Assembly (NCBI GenBank): GCA_904395885.1
Contig: CAJFOF010000070.1
Span: 1-44,484, forward strand
Origin: an uncultured Lachnospiraceae bacterium
GTDB taxonomy: Bacteria > Bacillota > Clostridia > Lachnospirales > Lachnospiraceae
Reading direction: 5' to 3'
Length of the DNA stretch: 44,484 nt
Position numbers and translations under genes: made by a program. Below the pieces are notes generated by a model. It was not told where the DNA came from. It ran no database searches and saw only the letters and a program-made list of their open reading frames with translations. Shown here in pieces: positions 8,420 through 17,582 of this stretch (positions are counted from its first letter, which is position 1; every line of letters begins with the position of its first letter).

Positions 8420-9839
8420 TGATGAGATTTATGCAAGAAAAGCCCTGGCAAAAAGAATTCAGGGAATTATGAGTGATTATGATGTTGAAATATACGAAGC
8501 AGAAAATGTACCTACAGCAAAAATTATTTTGCAGAAGCTGCATTTTGATATTATTTTTTTGGATATCTATATGCCAGGAGAAAATGGATTAGAGCTGGCA
8601 GAGTACCTTGGAAAGAGCAATCTGACATATGAGATCGTTGTGGTAAGCGGTTATGCAGAGTTTGAATATGCCCAAAAAGCTCTGGAGCTGGGAATCCGCC
8701 ATTACTTATTGAAACCGGCGAATGAAGATAAATTACGAGAAATTTTAAAAGAATCATGGCTTAGGAGCCGCACCGAACAGGGAAGCCGCATGGCGGTTCC
8801 AGCGGAAAATATATGCCAAATAGTATTTGGAGAGGGAACATTAGAGCTTCCCTTTAAATCTCAGGAGTATATTGTTATGGCGATCCGGGCTAACAGAGAT
8901 CTTGACGATAGAACTTGTATGCAGATTACGGGATTTCTTTTTCAGATATGCAGAGAAAATATGGGTTATACAATCAATCCTATGCGTTTATCTGAGCTGG
9001 TGGCAGTATGCGGTGCTGAAAAGGTAACAGTAGAGAAAATAAAGGAAAAACTAGAGCCTCTTTTGGAACTTTGTGATATTTACATAGGCGTAAGCAATCC
9101 GTATCTGAAACAGGGAGAGACGGCAAAGGCTTACCACGAAGCAGTAGATGCATTGAATAATCGCCTGATCGACAGATGGAATAAAATTTTTTTATATTCT
9201 GAGGAACGGATCCTTCCGTTAAATGAAAGTGAATTTCAAATGTTCAGTCAGGCACTTGTGAAGCAGGAGTGTGAACTTGCATGTGCCATATTAAACAGAA
9301 TTTTTAACTCTAGCATTGATGACAAGTGTCATTTCTCTCAGATACAATATATATACCAGAAAATAGTTAACTCTATTCGTGAATACCAATTTACTTATCG
9401 AAAAGAAAGCGAAGCGGTATTAATTCAGTCAATCAATAGCTTCCGCTCAATGAAAGAAATATTAAACTATTTTCAGGAATTGCTTTCCACTATTGTAGGT
9501 TCCGTTCCAAAAGAAAACACAGATACAATGAGGGATGTAGTAGACTATATCCATCAATACTATTATGATTTTATTTCACTGGAAGCACTGGCAAGAGAAC
9601 GCTATTATATGAATCCCAAGTATTTTGGAAAACTGTTCCGTGATTATACTGGAATGTCGTTTTCAAAGTATCTGACGAAAGTCAGAATGGAAAAAGCTGC
9701 CGAATATCTGGAGGATGGAAATTACAGTATTCATCAAATATCTTATATGTGCGGTTATACAAATACATCTCATTTTATCCAGACATTTAAAAAGTATTAC
9801 AATGAAACACCGGCAAAATGGAAAGGAGGGAAAAAGTAA
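8400..9839 (+). CDS. YesN-type response regulator with AraC DNA-binding domain
   Basis: The protein is a two-domain response regulator (479 aa). The N-terminal receiver begins LIIDDEIYARKAL, with phospho-acceptor Asp55 in FLDIYMPG, the switch Ser/Thr in VVVSGYAEF and Lys in LLKPANE. A middle linker of unknown function leads to a C-terminal AraC/XylS double helix-turn-helix ending FIQTFKKYYNETPAKWK. ATG 8400 is preferred over ATG 8391 because the receiver domain begins right there. It overlaps the kinase gene, so the two are co-translated. By analogy with YesM/YesN pairs it probably activates the transporter genes that follow. Confidence 0.9.
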   Translation: MKYLIIDDEIYARKALAKRIQGIMSDYDVEIYEAENVPTAKIILQKLHFDIIFLDIYMPGENGLELAEYLGKSNLTYEIVVVSGYAEFEYAQKALELGIRHYLLKPANEDKLREILKESWLRSRTEQGSRMAVPAENICQIVFGEGTLELPFKSQEYIVMAIRANRDLDDRTCMQITGFLFQICRENMGYTINPMRLSELVAVCGAEKVTVEKIKEKLEPLLELCDIYIGVSNPYLKQGETAKAYHEAVDALNNRLIDRWNKIFLYSEERILPLNESEFQMFSQALVKQECELACAILNRIFNSSIDDKCHFSQIQYIYQKIVNSIREYQFTYRKESEAVLIQSINSFRSMKEILNYFQELLSTIVGSVPKENTDTMRDVVDYIHQYYYDFISLEALARERYYMNPKYFGKLFRDYTGMSFSKYLTKVRMEKAAEYLEDGNYSIHQISYMCGYTNTSHFIQTFKKYYNETPAKWKGGKK

Positions 9840-9900
9840 CTAATTTGATATACTATAGATAACATTTTTGATATTTTGATTTGAGAAAATTTTGTATAAT

Positions 9901-9940
9901 AAAGCCACCATAAGAGATACATCTTAGGTGGCTTTTTATT
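9901..9940 (+). terminator. Terminator-like hairpin between the regulator and binding-protein genes
   Basis: AAAGCCACC (9901-9909) and TAAGA (9911-9915) pair with TCTTA (9922-9926) and GGTGGCTTTTT (9927-9937), with one bulged A. A T-rich tail follows. It lies between the response regulator and the binding-protein gene. A TATAAT hexamer sits immediately before it (about 9895-9900), so it could also act as an attenuator in the transporter leader. Confidence 0.8.
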
Positions 9941-9965
9941 TTATAATTATAGGAGGTATGGGTGA

Positions 9966-11265
9966 ATGAAAAAACAACTCAGTGTAATTTTAGGGACGGC
10001 TATGGTTTGTGCAGCATTAAGCGGATGTAGCGGGAGTACAGAAACACAAACTAGTGAAAATCCCAGTAGCCAGGTAGCAGAGGAAGGGCAGACAGAAGAG
10101 ACTGAAGCTGCTGGGGGAGAAGTAGTGGAATTGGAAATGCTGCTTCACAAGGTAGAAGTGACGGACATTATGAATACTATGGCGGAAGAATTTCATAAAG
10201 ACTATCCCAATATAACTGTAACAGTAAACTGCCCCGGAGATACAAAAACGGTTTTGCAGTCCAGGGCGGTAGCCAATGAAATGCCGGATATGGTAACATT
10301 TCCTTACGACAATGATTTCCTTATTTATGCTACCGACGGATTTTTTGAAGATTTGTCAGCAGAGCAGTTTATGAAAGAAAATATCACTGAGGAGACATAT
10401 CTGGATAATCAGATTGACGGAAAAAATTATTTTCTTCCAGTGCTATCAAATGCCAGCGGGATCTACTATAACGTAGATATGTTTGAAGAATATGGGATTG
10501 AGATTCCGACTACATTAGACGAATTTTTTGAAGTGTGCGAAACATTTAAAGAAAATGGGATTGTGGCTCTTTCCTGCTCTGATCAGGAGACCTACGTTAA
10601 GTGCCCTGGCAGACAGATTGACAGGATTGATTTTTGACGATAAAGGGGAATTGTTCCAAGATATTGCAGATGGAAAAGCCTCTGCTGTAGATAGTGAGGG
10701 AATGCGTAAAGTAGGAGAGATCTTTTTAAAGATGCGAGATTACTCACAGCCGGATAGCCTTGGAGTGGGATATGAGCAGGCTATTAATGCTTTTGCAAAC
10801 GGAGAAACTGCTATGATGTATCAGGGAACCTGGCTGCTTCCTCTGGTATTGAAAGCAAACCCAGATATGAATGTCAACGTATTTCCCCTTCCTGCAGAGA
10901 AGGCAGAGGACACCAGAGTTGGAACAAATATGGATCTGGGAATTGCAGTTTCTATAGATTCTGAACATAAAGAAGAAGCTAAACTGTTTTTGGAGTGGTT
11001 ATCTACAACTGAAAACGCACAAAAACTGGCAGACATGGAGGGTTCCCCCTCTCTGATCAAAGATGTAAAAGCTGCGACACCTCAATTTGCTTCCCTGATA
11101 GATTTGATGAACGAAGGGAAACAGTTTAGAATTTCCAGGGCTTATTGGAAAGCCGGTATGGTCAGCGAGATTAACAATGTATTCCAGAGATTGCTGGTAA
11201 ATAAAGATGTTGATGAATTTTTGCTTGATCTGGATAACTCAGTAAAGATGATTTACAACCAATAA
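9966..11265 (+). pseudogene. Sugar ABC transporter substrate-binding lipoprotein, frameshifted
   Basis: This is an extracellular solute-binding protein (family 1 type) for a carbohydrate ABC importer. The N-terminus MKKQLSVILGTAMVCAALSGC is a lipoprotein signal with lipobox LSGC. The first frame reads to a stop at 10635-10637, diverging after CSDQETY. The homologous continuation (TLSALADRLTGLIFDDKGELFQ through to KMIYNQ) is in another frame, read from about 10594 to 11265. The shift fits loss of two bases (AC) from a TACACG context near 10593-10596. Joined, the protein would be about 433 residues, normal for the family. As written the product is cut to about half and should not bind sugar. 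A sequencing error is the alternative. Confidence 0.85.
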
Positions 11266-11321
11266 CAGTACAGAACAGCAGGAAACAGAGGGGAAACCCT
11301 GATGTCATAAGGAGGATTGTG

Positions 11322-12212
11322 ATGCAGAAGAAAAAGAAAGCCTATAAAGGGGCTGGAAGGGCAACGGATTTCCTGATTACGATACCAGGGTTTCTGTTGT
11401 ACAGCTTCCTGTTTATGGTTCCAGTATGCATGGGATTCTATTATAGCCTGACAAACTGGAATGGAGTAAGTAAAAACTATGATTTTGTAGGAATCCAGAA
11501 TTACATAAAACTATTTTCGGACAGCAGATTTCTGGGTTCCCTGAAGTTTACTGTAAAATATACAGTTTTACTGATCATTGGCGTAGTGGTCATTTCATTA
11601 ACCACTGCTCTGATATTGAATTCGCGGATTAAGTTTGGAGACTTTTTCCGGTCCATGTTCTTTTTCCCGGCAGTTCTAAGCCTGATGACTGTCGGCCTGA
11701 TATTTAAAGAAATCTATTACAGGGCAGTGCCGTTACTTGGGGAATTTTTGAACATAGAAGTGTTAAAGACTAATATTCTGTCGAATCCAGATTTGGCGAT
11801 GTTTGGAATACTTATTGCGAATGTATGGACGGCTTCTGCGATACCTATGGTTCTTTTTTACTCTGGATTGAAAAATGTCCCTCTGGATTTGTATGAGGCA
11901 GCCAGCATTGATGGGGCAACATTCTGGCAGAAGTTTAAGAGCATTACGGTCCCATATATTCTGCCCACATTCAGCATGGTATTTATTCTCCAACTGAAAG
12001 CCGGTTTGGGTGTCTTTGACTACATAATGGCTTTGACTGGGGGCGGCCCAGGAGGTGCGACAGAATCGATCGGAACGCTGATTTACAAAGGTGCCTTTGA
12101 GGAGCGCCGTTTCGGATACGCAGTGGCAGAATCGATTGTTTTGCTGGTAATTATCGCTGCGATTTCGCTGATCCAGGTAAAAATGACACAGAAGAATGAG
12201 GTGAGCGAATAA
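11322..12212 (+). CDS. Carbohydrate ABC transporter permease (MalF/UgpA type)
   Basis: This is an inner-membrane permease of the CUT1 sugar importer class, with about six hydrophobic segments. The signature EAA loop near residues 188-207 reads DLYEAASIDGATFWQKFKSITVPYILP. The N-terminal extension rich in Lys precedes the first membrane helix (LITIPGFLLYSFLFMVPVCM). ATG 11322 follows GGAGG (11311-11315). It overlaps the second permease by one base. No ATPase gene lies in the cluster; such systems often share an MsmK-type ATPase encoded elsewhere. Confidence 0.9.
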   Translation: MQKKKKAYKGAGRATDFLITIPGFLLYSFLFMVPVCMGFYYSLTNWNGVSKNYDFVGIQNYIKLFSDSRFLGSLKFTVKYTVLLIIGVVVISLTTALILNSRIKFGDFFRSMFFFPAVLSLMTVGLIFKEIYYRAVPLLGEFLNIEVLKTNILSNPDLAMFGILIANVWTASAIPMVLFYSGLKNVPLDLYEAASIDGATFWQKFKSITVPYILPTFSMVFILQLKAGLGVFDYIMALTGGGPGGATESIGTLIYKGAFEERRFGYAVAESIVLLVIIAAISLIQVKMTQKNEVSE

Positions 12213-13042
12213 TGAAAAAATATGCAGGTAATACAATAAAATATATATATTTATTTCTTGGTTGTCTTTTGATCGCTCTGCCCTTATATCTGACGATTGC
12301 AAATGCTATGAAAACCCCTCAGCAGCTCTCAGAAAACTTTTTTTCTTTACCGGAATCTTTGTACCTGAATAATTTTGCTGAGGTGATTTCAAAAGCTAAC
12401 TTTTTCCGATACGCATTTAACTCGGTTTTCATTACGGTAGTTGGCGTGGCGCTCATCCAGATAATCGTTCCATTTACTGCTTTCCCGATTGCAAGGCGCA
12501 TGAAGACAGAGCCATATTTCAAATTCTTATTCTATTTTATAACAGCCGGAATTTTCGTACCGTTTGAGGTGAAAATGCTGCCGTTAGTAAAATTGATGTC
12601 TTCAATCCGGATGTTAAATCCTATTGGTCTGATTTTGCTGTATTCATGCGGCGCATTGTGTCAGGATATATTTTTGATGGTAGGCTACATAAAAACAATT
12701 CCCAGAGATATGGAAGAAGCATCTGCAATAGATGGATGCAACAGGATCCAAACGATCTGGAAAATTGCATTCCCAATTATGAAGCCTATGCTGGCAACTC
12801 TGCTAATTAAAGATACTCTATGGATATGGAACGATTTTATGATGCCGCTGCTTATTTTGAATGTCAGCGATAAATACTGGACTCTTCCGTTGTTCCAGTA
12901 CAACTTTAAAGGTACATATTCTGTTGATTTTACGCTGGCATTTGCAGCATTTTCACTATCGATTATTCCAATGATGTTAGTCTTTGTGTTAGCACAGAAA
13001 AAGATCATGGGAGGCTTGACGGCAGGAGCAGTAAAGTCATAA
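12212..13042 (+). CDS. Carbohydrate ABC transporter permease (MalG/UgpE type)
   Basis: This is the second transmembrane subunit (276 aa) of the module A sugar importer. It has an N-terminal membrane helix (YIYLFLGCLLIALPLYLTIANAMKTP), several further hydrophobic segments and the EAA loop MEEASAIDGCNRIQTIWKIAFPIMKP near residues 168-193. It ends with the usual AGAVKS tail of this family. Start and previous stop overlap (TAATG), so translation is coupled. Confidence 0.9.
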   Translation: MKKYAGNTIKYIYLFLGCLLIALPLYLTIANAMKTPQQLSENFFSLPESLYLNNFAEVISKANFFRYAFNSVFITVVGVALIQIIVPFTAFPIARRMKTEPYFKFLFYFITAGIFVPFEVKMLPLVKLMSSIRMLNPIGLILLYSCGALCQDIFLMVGYIKTIPRDMEEASAIDGCNRIQTIWKIAFPIMKPMLATLLIKDTLWIWNDFMMPLLILNVSDKYWTLPLFQYNFKGTYSVDFTLAFAAFSLSIIPMMLVFVLAQKKIMGGLTAGAVKS

Positions 13043-13054
13043 AGGAGGATGATT

Positions 13055-14113
13055 ATGGAACCTATCAGATATGGGATTATTGGAACTGGTACTACAGTAG
13101 GGATTGCCAGAAACCATATTTTAGGATTAAACCAGTGCAGAGATATAAAGCTGTCTGCGATTTACGATATTGATGAGAAGCAGGCACAGAGAACTTATGA
13201 AGAATGTGGTCTGACAGACACGGTAATCTGCAAAAGCTGGGAGGAATTGCTGGAACACTCAGATGCAATAGGAATATGCCTCCCCAACAGCCTTCATGTG
13301 GAATATGCAGTCAGAGGACTTCAGGCGGGAAAGCATGTTTTAATTGAAAAGCCGGTGTCTACAGACGCAGAAAGTCTGAAGGAATTGTTGGATGAGGAAA
13401 AAAAGCATGCGGAGCAGGTGGTAATGGTTTGCTTTAATTATAGGGAGTTCCCCATTTACCAGCAAATTAGAAAGATATTGGATGCGGGGGATATGGGACA
13501 GATTTACCGTTTCCATCTCCAGCTCGGCGGGAACCGCATTGCCAATAAACAGGTGGGGTTGGAATGGAGAATGGATCGCAGAACCTCAGGACCAGGCGCA
13601 ATCAGTGATTTTGGCTGTCACCTGCTGGACATCATCCACTATCTGCTGGAACCTTCCTGCGGTCCTATAACAGAATTGAAGGCATTATTGAATACATGCA
13701 TTCCTGAGCGGAGAGACCTGAGAAATGGAAGCATGCAGAAGGTAACCAACGACGACAATGGGGTATTTATTGGAAAAATGGAAAATGGAGCAGTCTTTAG
13801 CTGTGATACCAGTCGGGTTGGAATGTGGAGACATTCGATTGAAATTTCCGGAGAAGGGGGAATGGTATACGGAGATTTTGATGAGGATGATCAGCTGTGG
13901 ATATGGAAAAAAGAAAAAGAAGGTTCATATCAAAGCAGAGAGAAACTATCGGTTTCAGGCTTACAGGGGCATGCCGGAATTTTGCAGAATTTCGCCGACT
14001 GCATTCAGGGTAAGGCTGTCAATCACAGGACAGTGACTTATGCTGGGAAGGTACAGGCAATGATCGACAGTATGGAAAGAACAGGCAACTGGAGATGGGA
14101 GGATAAAAGATGA
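13055..14113 (+). CDS. Gfo/Idh/MocA-family oxidoreductase (module A, first)
   Basis: This is an NAD(P)-dependent sugar or inositol dehydrogenase of the Gfo/Idh/MocA family (352 aa). The Rossmann motif YGIIGTGTTVGIARNHI is at the N-terminus. The catalytic lysine is in LIEKPVS near residue 104, and the DFGCHLLDIIHYL motif near 190 holds the expected catalytic His/Asp pair. ATG 13055 is chosen because GGAGG lies 6 bases before it; ATG 13049 would sit directly on that site. The paralogues in module B (20242 and 24990) share the GTT/GGST...NHI opening. The substrate is unknown. Confidence 0.87.
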   Translation: MEPIRYGIIGTGTTVGIARNHILGLNQCRDIKLSAIYDIDEKQAQRTYEECGLTDTVICKSWEELLEHSDAIGICLPNSLHVEYAVRGLQAGKHVLIEKPVSTDAESLKELLDEEKKHAEQVVMVCFNYREFPIYQQIRKILDAGDMGQIYRFHLQLGGNRIANKQVGLEWRMDRRTSGPGAISDFGCHLLDIIHYLLEPSCGPITELKALLNTCIPERRDLRNGSMQKVTNDDNGVFIGKMENGAVFSCDTSRVGMWRHSIEISGEGGMVYGDFDEDDQLWIWKKEKEGSYQSREKLSVSGLQGHAGILQNFADCIQGKAVNHRTVTYAGKVQAMIDSMERTGNWRWEDKR

Positions 14114-14982
14114 GGATCGGATTTTTGACAAATGTTTTAGCTGATAATGGAATGAAGGACTTAATGGAGATTGCTAAGTGGGGAAGCCAGAGCGGTTTTC
14201 AGGATATGGAAGTAGGCCCTACTGTAGAGCTGAAAGAAGAGACGATTGCCAAGATCAGAGAAGAGAAGATCATAGATATATCGGCTTTGATATACTGCAG
14301 AAATTTCCTTATTGACGATCCGGAAACAGCAAGTGCACACCGGGAAAATATACTAAAAAGGATTGACATGGCAGGAAAATACAAAATCGCTAAGGTAATA
14401 TGTTCGACAGGGGTGTCCAGGGAAGCTTTTGATGAGGTGTGTTTCGAGCCGGAAAAAAGTCTGGATAAGTCGGTTGAATTTTTAAATGTTATGGTAGAAG
14501 AAGCGGAGAAAAATAATGTTACATTATGTATCGAGAACTGCCCTCTTATGGGCAATATCGGCTTTGCTCCATTTATGTGGGAAAAAATCTTTGACAAAGT
14601 TGACAGCCCACGACTGAAACTGGCCTTTGACCCGTCCCACTTTATCTGGCAGTTTATGGATCCCTATCAGGCTATTTTAGAATTTGGAGATAAGATTGCC
14701 CATGTGCATGCCAAAGACACCGAAATCCTTACGGAGATTTTAAAGAGAAGAGGAATTTTATACAAACCAAGACCTATTAAAAATCAATTTAGAGGATGGT
14801 GGCGCTACAGGGTACCAGGACTTGGCGAAATTGATTGGAATAAACTGATTGACTGTCTCTATCAGACTGGATACGATGATACGATCAGCATCGAACATGA
14901 AGATTCTGTATGGGAAGGAAATTTGGATAAGGTAAAAGCAGGAATGCTTCGTGGACGCCGCCATCTGGAACAATTTTTGTAG
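14110..14982 (+). CDS. Sugar phosphate isomerase/epimerase-like TIM-barrel protein (module A)
   Basis: This is a xylose isomerase-like TIM-barrel protein (AP endonuclease family 2 fold, 290 aa), a family holding isomerases, epimerases, inosose dehydratases and sugar lyases. Likely metal ligands appear in CIENCPLMGN (Glu), FDPSHFIW (Asp/His), HVHAKDTE (His) and SIEHEDSVWEG (Glu). It is clearly paralogous to the protein at 24043-24960, sharing MKIGFLTN..., ENCPLMGNI and the WWxYRxPGxGExDW block. It overlaps the preceding oxidoreductase by 4 bp (ATGA). The reaction cannot be read from sequence. Confidence 0.85.
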   Translation: MRIGFLTNVLADNGMKDLMEIAKWGSQSGFQDMEVGPTVELKEETIAKIREEKIIDISALIYCRNFLIDDPETASAHRENILKRIDMAGKYKIAKVICSTGVSREAFDEVCFEPEKSLDKSVEFLNVMVEEAEKNNVTLCIENCPLMGNIGFAPFMWEKIFDKVDSPRLKLAFDPSHFIWQFMDPYQAILEFGDKIAHVHAKDTEILTEILKRRGILYKPRPIKNQFRGWWRYRVPGLGEIDWNKLIDCLYQTGYDDTISIEHEDSVWEGNLDKVKAGMLRGRRHLEQFL

Positions 14983-15001
14983 GAACAGAGGAAGGACAAA
15001 T

Positions 15002-16039
15002 ATGAATAAATTGCGGATCGCCGTAATCGGCTGCGGCAGGATCGCGGAAGTCTATGCCAGCGCGTTTGAGAAGTTAAAAGATCAGTGTCAGATTGTTTTG
15101 GCTGTGGATAAGCATCTGGACCGAGCGGAAGTTTTTGCCGGACAATTCCCCGGCTGCATTTCTTCTGACAAAATAGAGATTCAGGAATTACGAACTCTTT
15201 TACAGGAATGTCGCCCAGATGTTCTTCACATTTTGTTGCCCCATCACCTTCATTGTGAATACGCAACAGTAGCACTGGAGATGGGAATTCCTGTTCTCTG
15301 TGAAAAGCCGATGGATATTTCTCTGGAGGCTGCTGACAGAATGATCGAAGCTGCCAAGAGGGGCGGAACACAGCTCGGTATTATTTTTCAGAATCGCTAT
15401 ATCGATGGTGTTCAGCGGGTCCGTAAGCTGATTCAGAGCGGAGCGCTGGGGAAGGTGAAAGGAGCGTTTTCGACTCTCAACTGGCATCGGCCACCCAGCT
15501 ATTATGAGTGTGACTGGAAGGGGAGATATGCCACGGAAGGCGGAGGCGTGGTGATCGATCAGGCTATCCATTCCATCGATTTGGTGCTGTATATGACAGG
15601 ACTGAAGGCGGTTCGGGTGCAGGGCCACACAGCCCGGAGAGTATTAAAGACCATTGAGGTGGAGGATGAAGCCGATGCTGCTATAACTTTGGAAAACGGA
15701 GCGGTTTATTCGTTCTTTGCATGCAATTACTATACCTCCAACAGTATGATTCGGGTGGAGATTGACTGTGAAAACGGGACAGCTCTCCTGACGTTTGACA
15801 AGATGGAAATCAGATGGAGAGACGGAAAAGAAGAAGTGATTCTGCCGTCAACTGGTAGTACTGAAGATGTCGGAGAAAACTACTGGGGAACCTTTCATGA
15901 AAAGTAGATTGCAGATTTTTATGAAGCATTGCGGGAGAAAAGGACGGTCCCATGGTCTCCGGAAGATGCCAGAAGGACTCTGGAAGTAGTCCTGGGTCTG
16001 TATACATCTGCACGGACACAGAGTGAGATCTGCCTATAA
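15002..16039 (+). pseudogene. Gfo/Idh/MocA-family oxidoreductase interrupted by an amber codon
   Basis: The frame starts at ATG 15002, with GAGGAAGG upstream, and has a full Rossmann and catalytic core: AVIGCGRIAEVYASAF, CEKPMDIS and the VIDQAIHSIDL motif. A TAG at 15905-15907 ends it after TFHEK. The same frame continues without another stop to TAA 16037-16039. That stretch encodes IADFYEALREKRTVPW and a helix ending in LEVVLGLYTSA, the usual C-terminus of this family, where a Gln before IADFY would be expected (CAG to TAG). As written the protein loses its last 43 residues. It could be inactivated, partly active, or the stop could be a sequencing error. Confidence 0.82.
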
Positions 16040-16044
16040 TAGAA

Positions 16045-16097
16045 GATCCCTTTGGAAGATCAGGATAGTGAAGCTCCTGATGCCAAAGGGATTTTTA
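16045..16097 (+). terminator. Rho-independent terminator ending module A
   Basis: GATCCCTTTGG (16045-16055) pairs with CCAAAGGGATTTTT (16083-16096). An inner ATCAGGA (16059-16065) pairs with TCCTGAT (16075-16081). A T run follows. It sits 6 bp after the ancestral stop of the interrupted oxidoreductase, which supports 16037-16039 as the original gene end. Confidence 0.9.
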
Positions 16098-16227
16098 AAT
16101 ATAGAGATGATCAACTAGGTAACTATGATGATGCTACAGGAGAAAATAAACAAATATAAATTAAATAAAATAAATAATTAAAAACGATAATTTTATACAA
16201 AAACTACGTTAAAAAATAAACTATGTA

Positions 16228-16256
16228 TTGACAAAGATACACATATCGTATATTAT
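16228..16256 (+). promoter_or_regulatory. Sigma-A type promoter of the ROK regulator gene
   Basis: TTGACA (16228-16233), 17-bp spacer, TATTAT (16251-16256). The -10 element overlaps operator copy 2. The layout mirrors the kinase promoter at 6560-6588, where the spacer is also 17 bp. The rest of the 16098-16287 stretch is very AT-rich and shows no gene. Confidence 0.75.
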
Positions 16257-16268
16257 TTAATTAAATTA
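16253..16268. promoter_or_regulatory. Operator copy 2, near-palindrome TTATTTAATTAAATTA
   Basis: The sequence matches operator copy 1 at 15 of 16 positions and also overlaps the -10 box. Its position before the ROK gene suggests autoregulation. Confidence 0.7.
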
Positions 16269-16332
16269 ATTATAAATAAAAGATGAATTGGCCAGGAACA
16301 TTTCATATTGTCCTGCCGAAGCAGAGGGAAGA

Positions 16333-17550
16333 ATGGTAAATGCAAAGGGTTCTAACCTGCCAAAGGTAAAGAGGTTAAATAGATCTTCTATTTTGGAGAC
16401 AATCTATACATATGGGCCACTGACCCGTTCGGAGATAGCAGAACGGCTGGGGTTGACGCTGCCGACTATTACAACCGTGATTGCAGGATTGATTGAAAAA
16501 GGGATTATCCAAGAAGTAGAGAATGATAAAGAAGAGTTTACGATCACTCTGGGGAGAAAAGCGGCCTTTGTGGACTTTGTGCCGAATGCTATGTATGTCG
16601 TAGGGATGGAATTAATTTCTTCCACCAATTATTATTGCATCTGCAATCTTTTGGGAGAAATCATATATCGGGAGACACTGGAAAGCTACCATGACGATTA
16701 CGACAAAAATCTCAGTCAGGCCATCACTACCGTGAAAAGAATGCTGAAGGAGCAGAGGATTCCTGATGAAAAAGTCCTGGGTATCGGAGTTGTCATCGCG
16801 GGCCTGATCGACAGCGATAATCAGATTATACGGTTTGGATCAGTTACAGGCTGGAAGAACAAGCACATGGGGGAGGAATTGTCCAGAGGTACAGGTTTTC
16901 CGGTCGTTCTGGAAAGCCAGGGAAGGGCCAGAGCCATCGCCGTGCAGTTGTTTGACAGGATGAGATTGCCGGAGATATACGCCTATTATTTCGCTCGCCA
17001 CGGCGTGTCCTGCATTATGATGACTCACGGAGAACCTATGAAATGCGGCAATTATGGGGCTGGAGAATTAGGGCATATGATGATGAAGGAGGATGGGCCT
17101 CTGTGTGTTTGCGGCAAGCGGGGCTGCCTTCAGACCTTGGTGGGCGAGATGAGTATTGAGAGACAGTGCACTGATCTGATCCGTCAGGGAAGAGCACCAA
17201 TTTTAAAGCAACTGGCAGAAGACAGAGATGTCCCGGGTATCAGCGATATTCTGAAAGCTGTGGAGTGCGGGGACCCTGAGGTTTGCCGAACGGTAGGGGA
17301 GGCGGCCAGATATATGGGAATCTCCATTGCCAATATTATTAATTTTTTAAGCCCGGAGCTTATTTTGATAGAAGCAGCGCTGACGAACAGCGAACTGGCC
17401 AGAAGGAGGCTGACGGATGCTGTGGAGGAACATATTTTCCCATTTCAGAAGGAGGACATTCACTTGACGTTTATCCCGGCCGATCCGTACCATGGCGCCA
17501 GGGGGGCCTGCGCTGTAGCCGTCAAAAAGTTGTTTTTAGGCAGCCCGTGA
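16333..17550 (+). CDS. ROK-family transcriptional repressor
   Basis: The protein joins an N-terminal winged helix-turn-helix (RSSILETIYTYGPLTRSEIAERLGLTLPTITTVIAGLIEKGII) to a sugar-kinase-like ROK domain, the layout of XylR/NagC/Mlc regulators. The ROK zinc motif is visible as GPLCVCGKRGCLQT, with Gln where many members have Glu. The GAGELGHMMM block precedes it. ATG 16333, with AGAGGG a few bases upstream, is preferred to a TTG at 16288, giving 405 residues. The gene lies between the two sugar modules, and palindromic sites flank it, so it probably represses both modules and itself. The inducer is unknown but is likely the transported sugar or a derivative. Confidence 0.88.
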   Translation: MVNAKGSNLPKVKRLNRSSILETIYTYGPLTRSEIAERLGLTLPTITTVIAGLIEKGIIQEVENDKEEFTITLGRKAAFVDFVPNAMYVVGMELISSTNYYCICNLLGEIIYRETLESYHDDYDKNLSQAITTVKRMLKEQRIPDEKVLGIGVVIAGLIDSDNQIIRFGSVTGWKNKHMGEELSRGTGFPVVLESQGRARAIAVQLFDRMRLPEIYAYYFARHGVSCIMMTHGEPMKCGNYGAGELGHMMMKEDGPLCVCGKRGCLQTLVGEMSIERQCTDLIRQGRAPILKQLAEDRDVPGISDILKAVECGDPEVCRTVGEAARYMGISIANIINFLSPELILIEAALTNSELARRRLTDAVEEHIFPFQKEDIHLTFIPADPYHGARGACAVAVKKLFLGSP

Positions 17551-17561
17551 ACAGCGGGCTG
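17541..17561 (+). terminator. Short GC hairpin at the end of the ROK gene, possible terminator
   Basis: CAGCCCG (17541-17547) pairs with CGGGCTG (17555-17561) across a 7-nt loop that contains the stop codon. A T-rich stretch appears about 10 bases later, so termination is plausible but not canonical. Confidence 0.45.
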
Positions 17562-17582
17562 ACCATCTAAATTATTTTTTAG

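Noticed and set aside
8391-8420. A palindrome-like TATTTAATTATT resembling the ROK operator at the start of the response regulator gene
   Set aside because: It matches the operator only partly, lies inside overlapping coding sequence and is explained by the codons for KYLIID.
16288-16332. TTG start giving a 15-residue longer ROK protein
   Set aside because: The ATG at 16333 has a better ribosome site and the helix-turn-helix begins soon after it.
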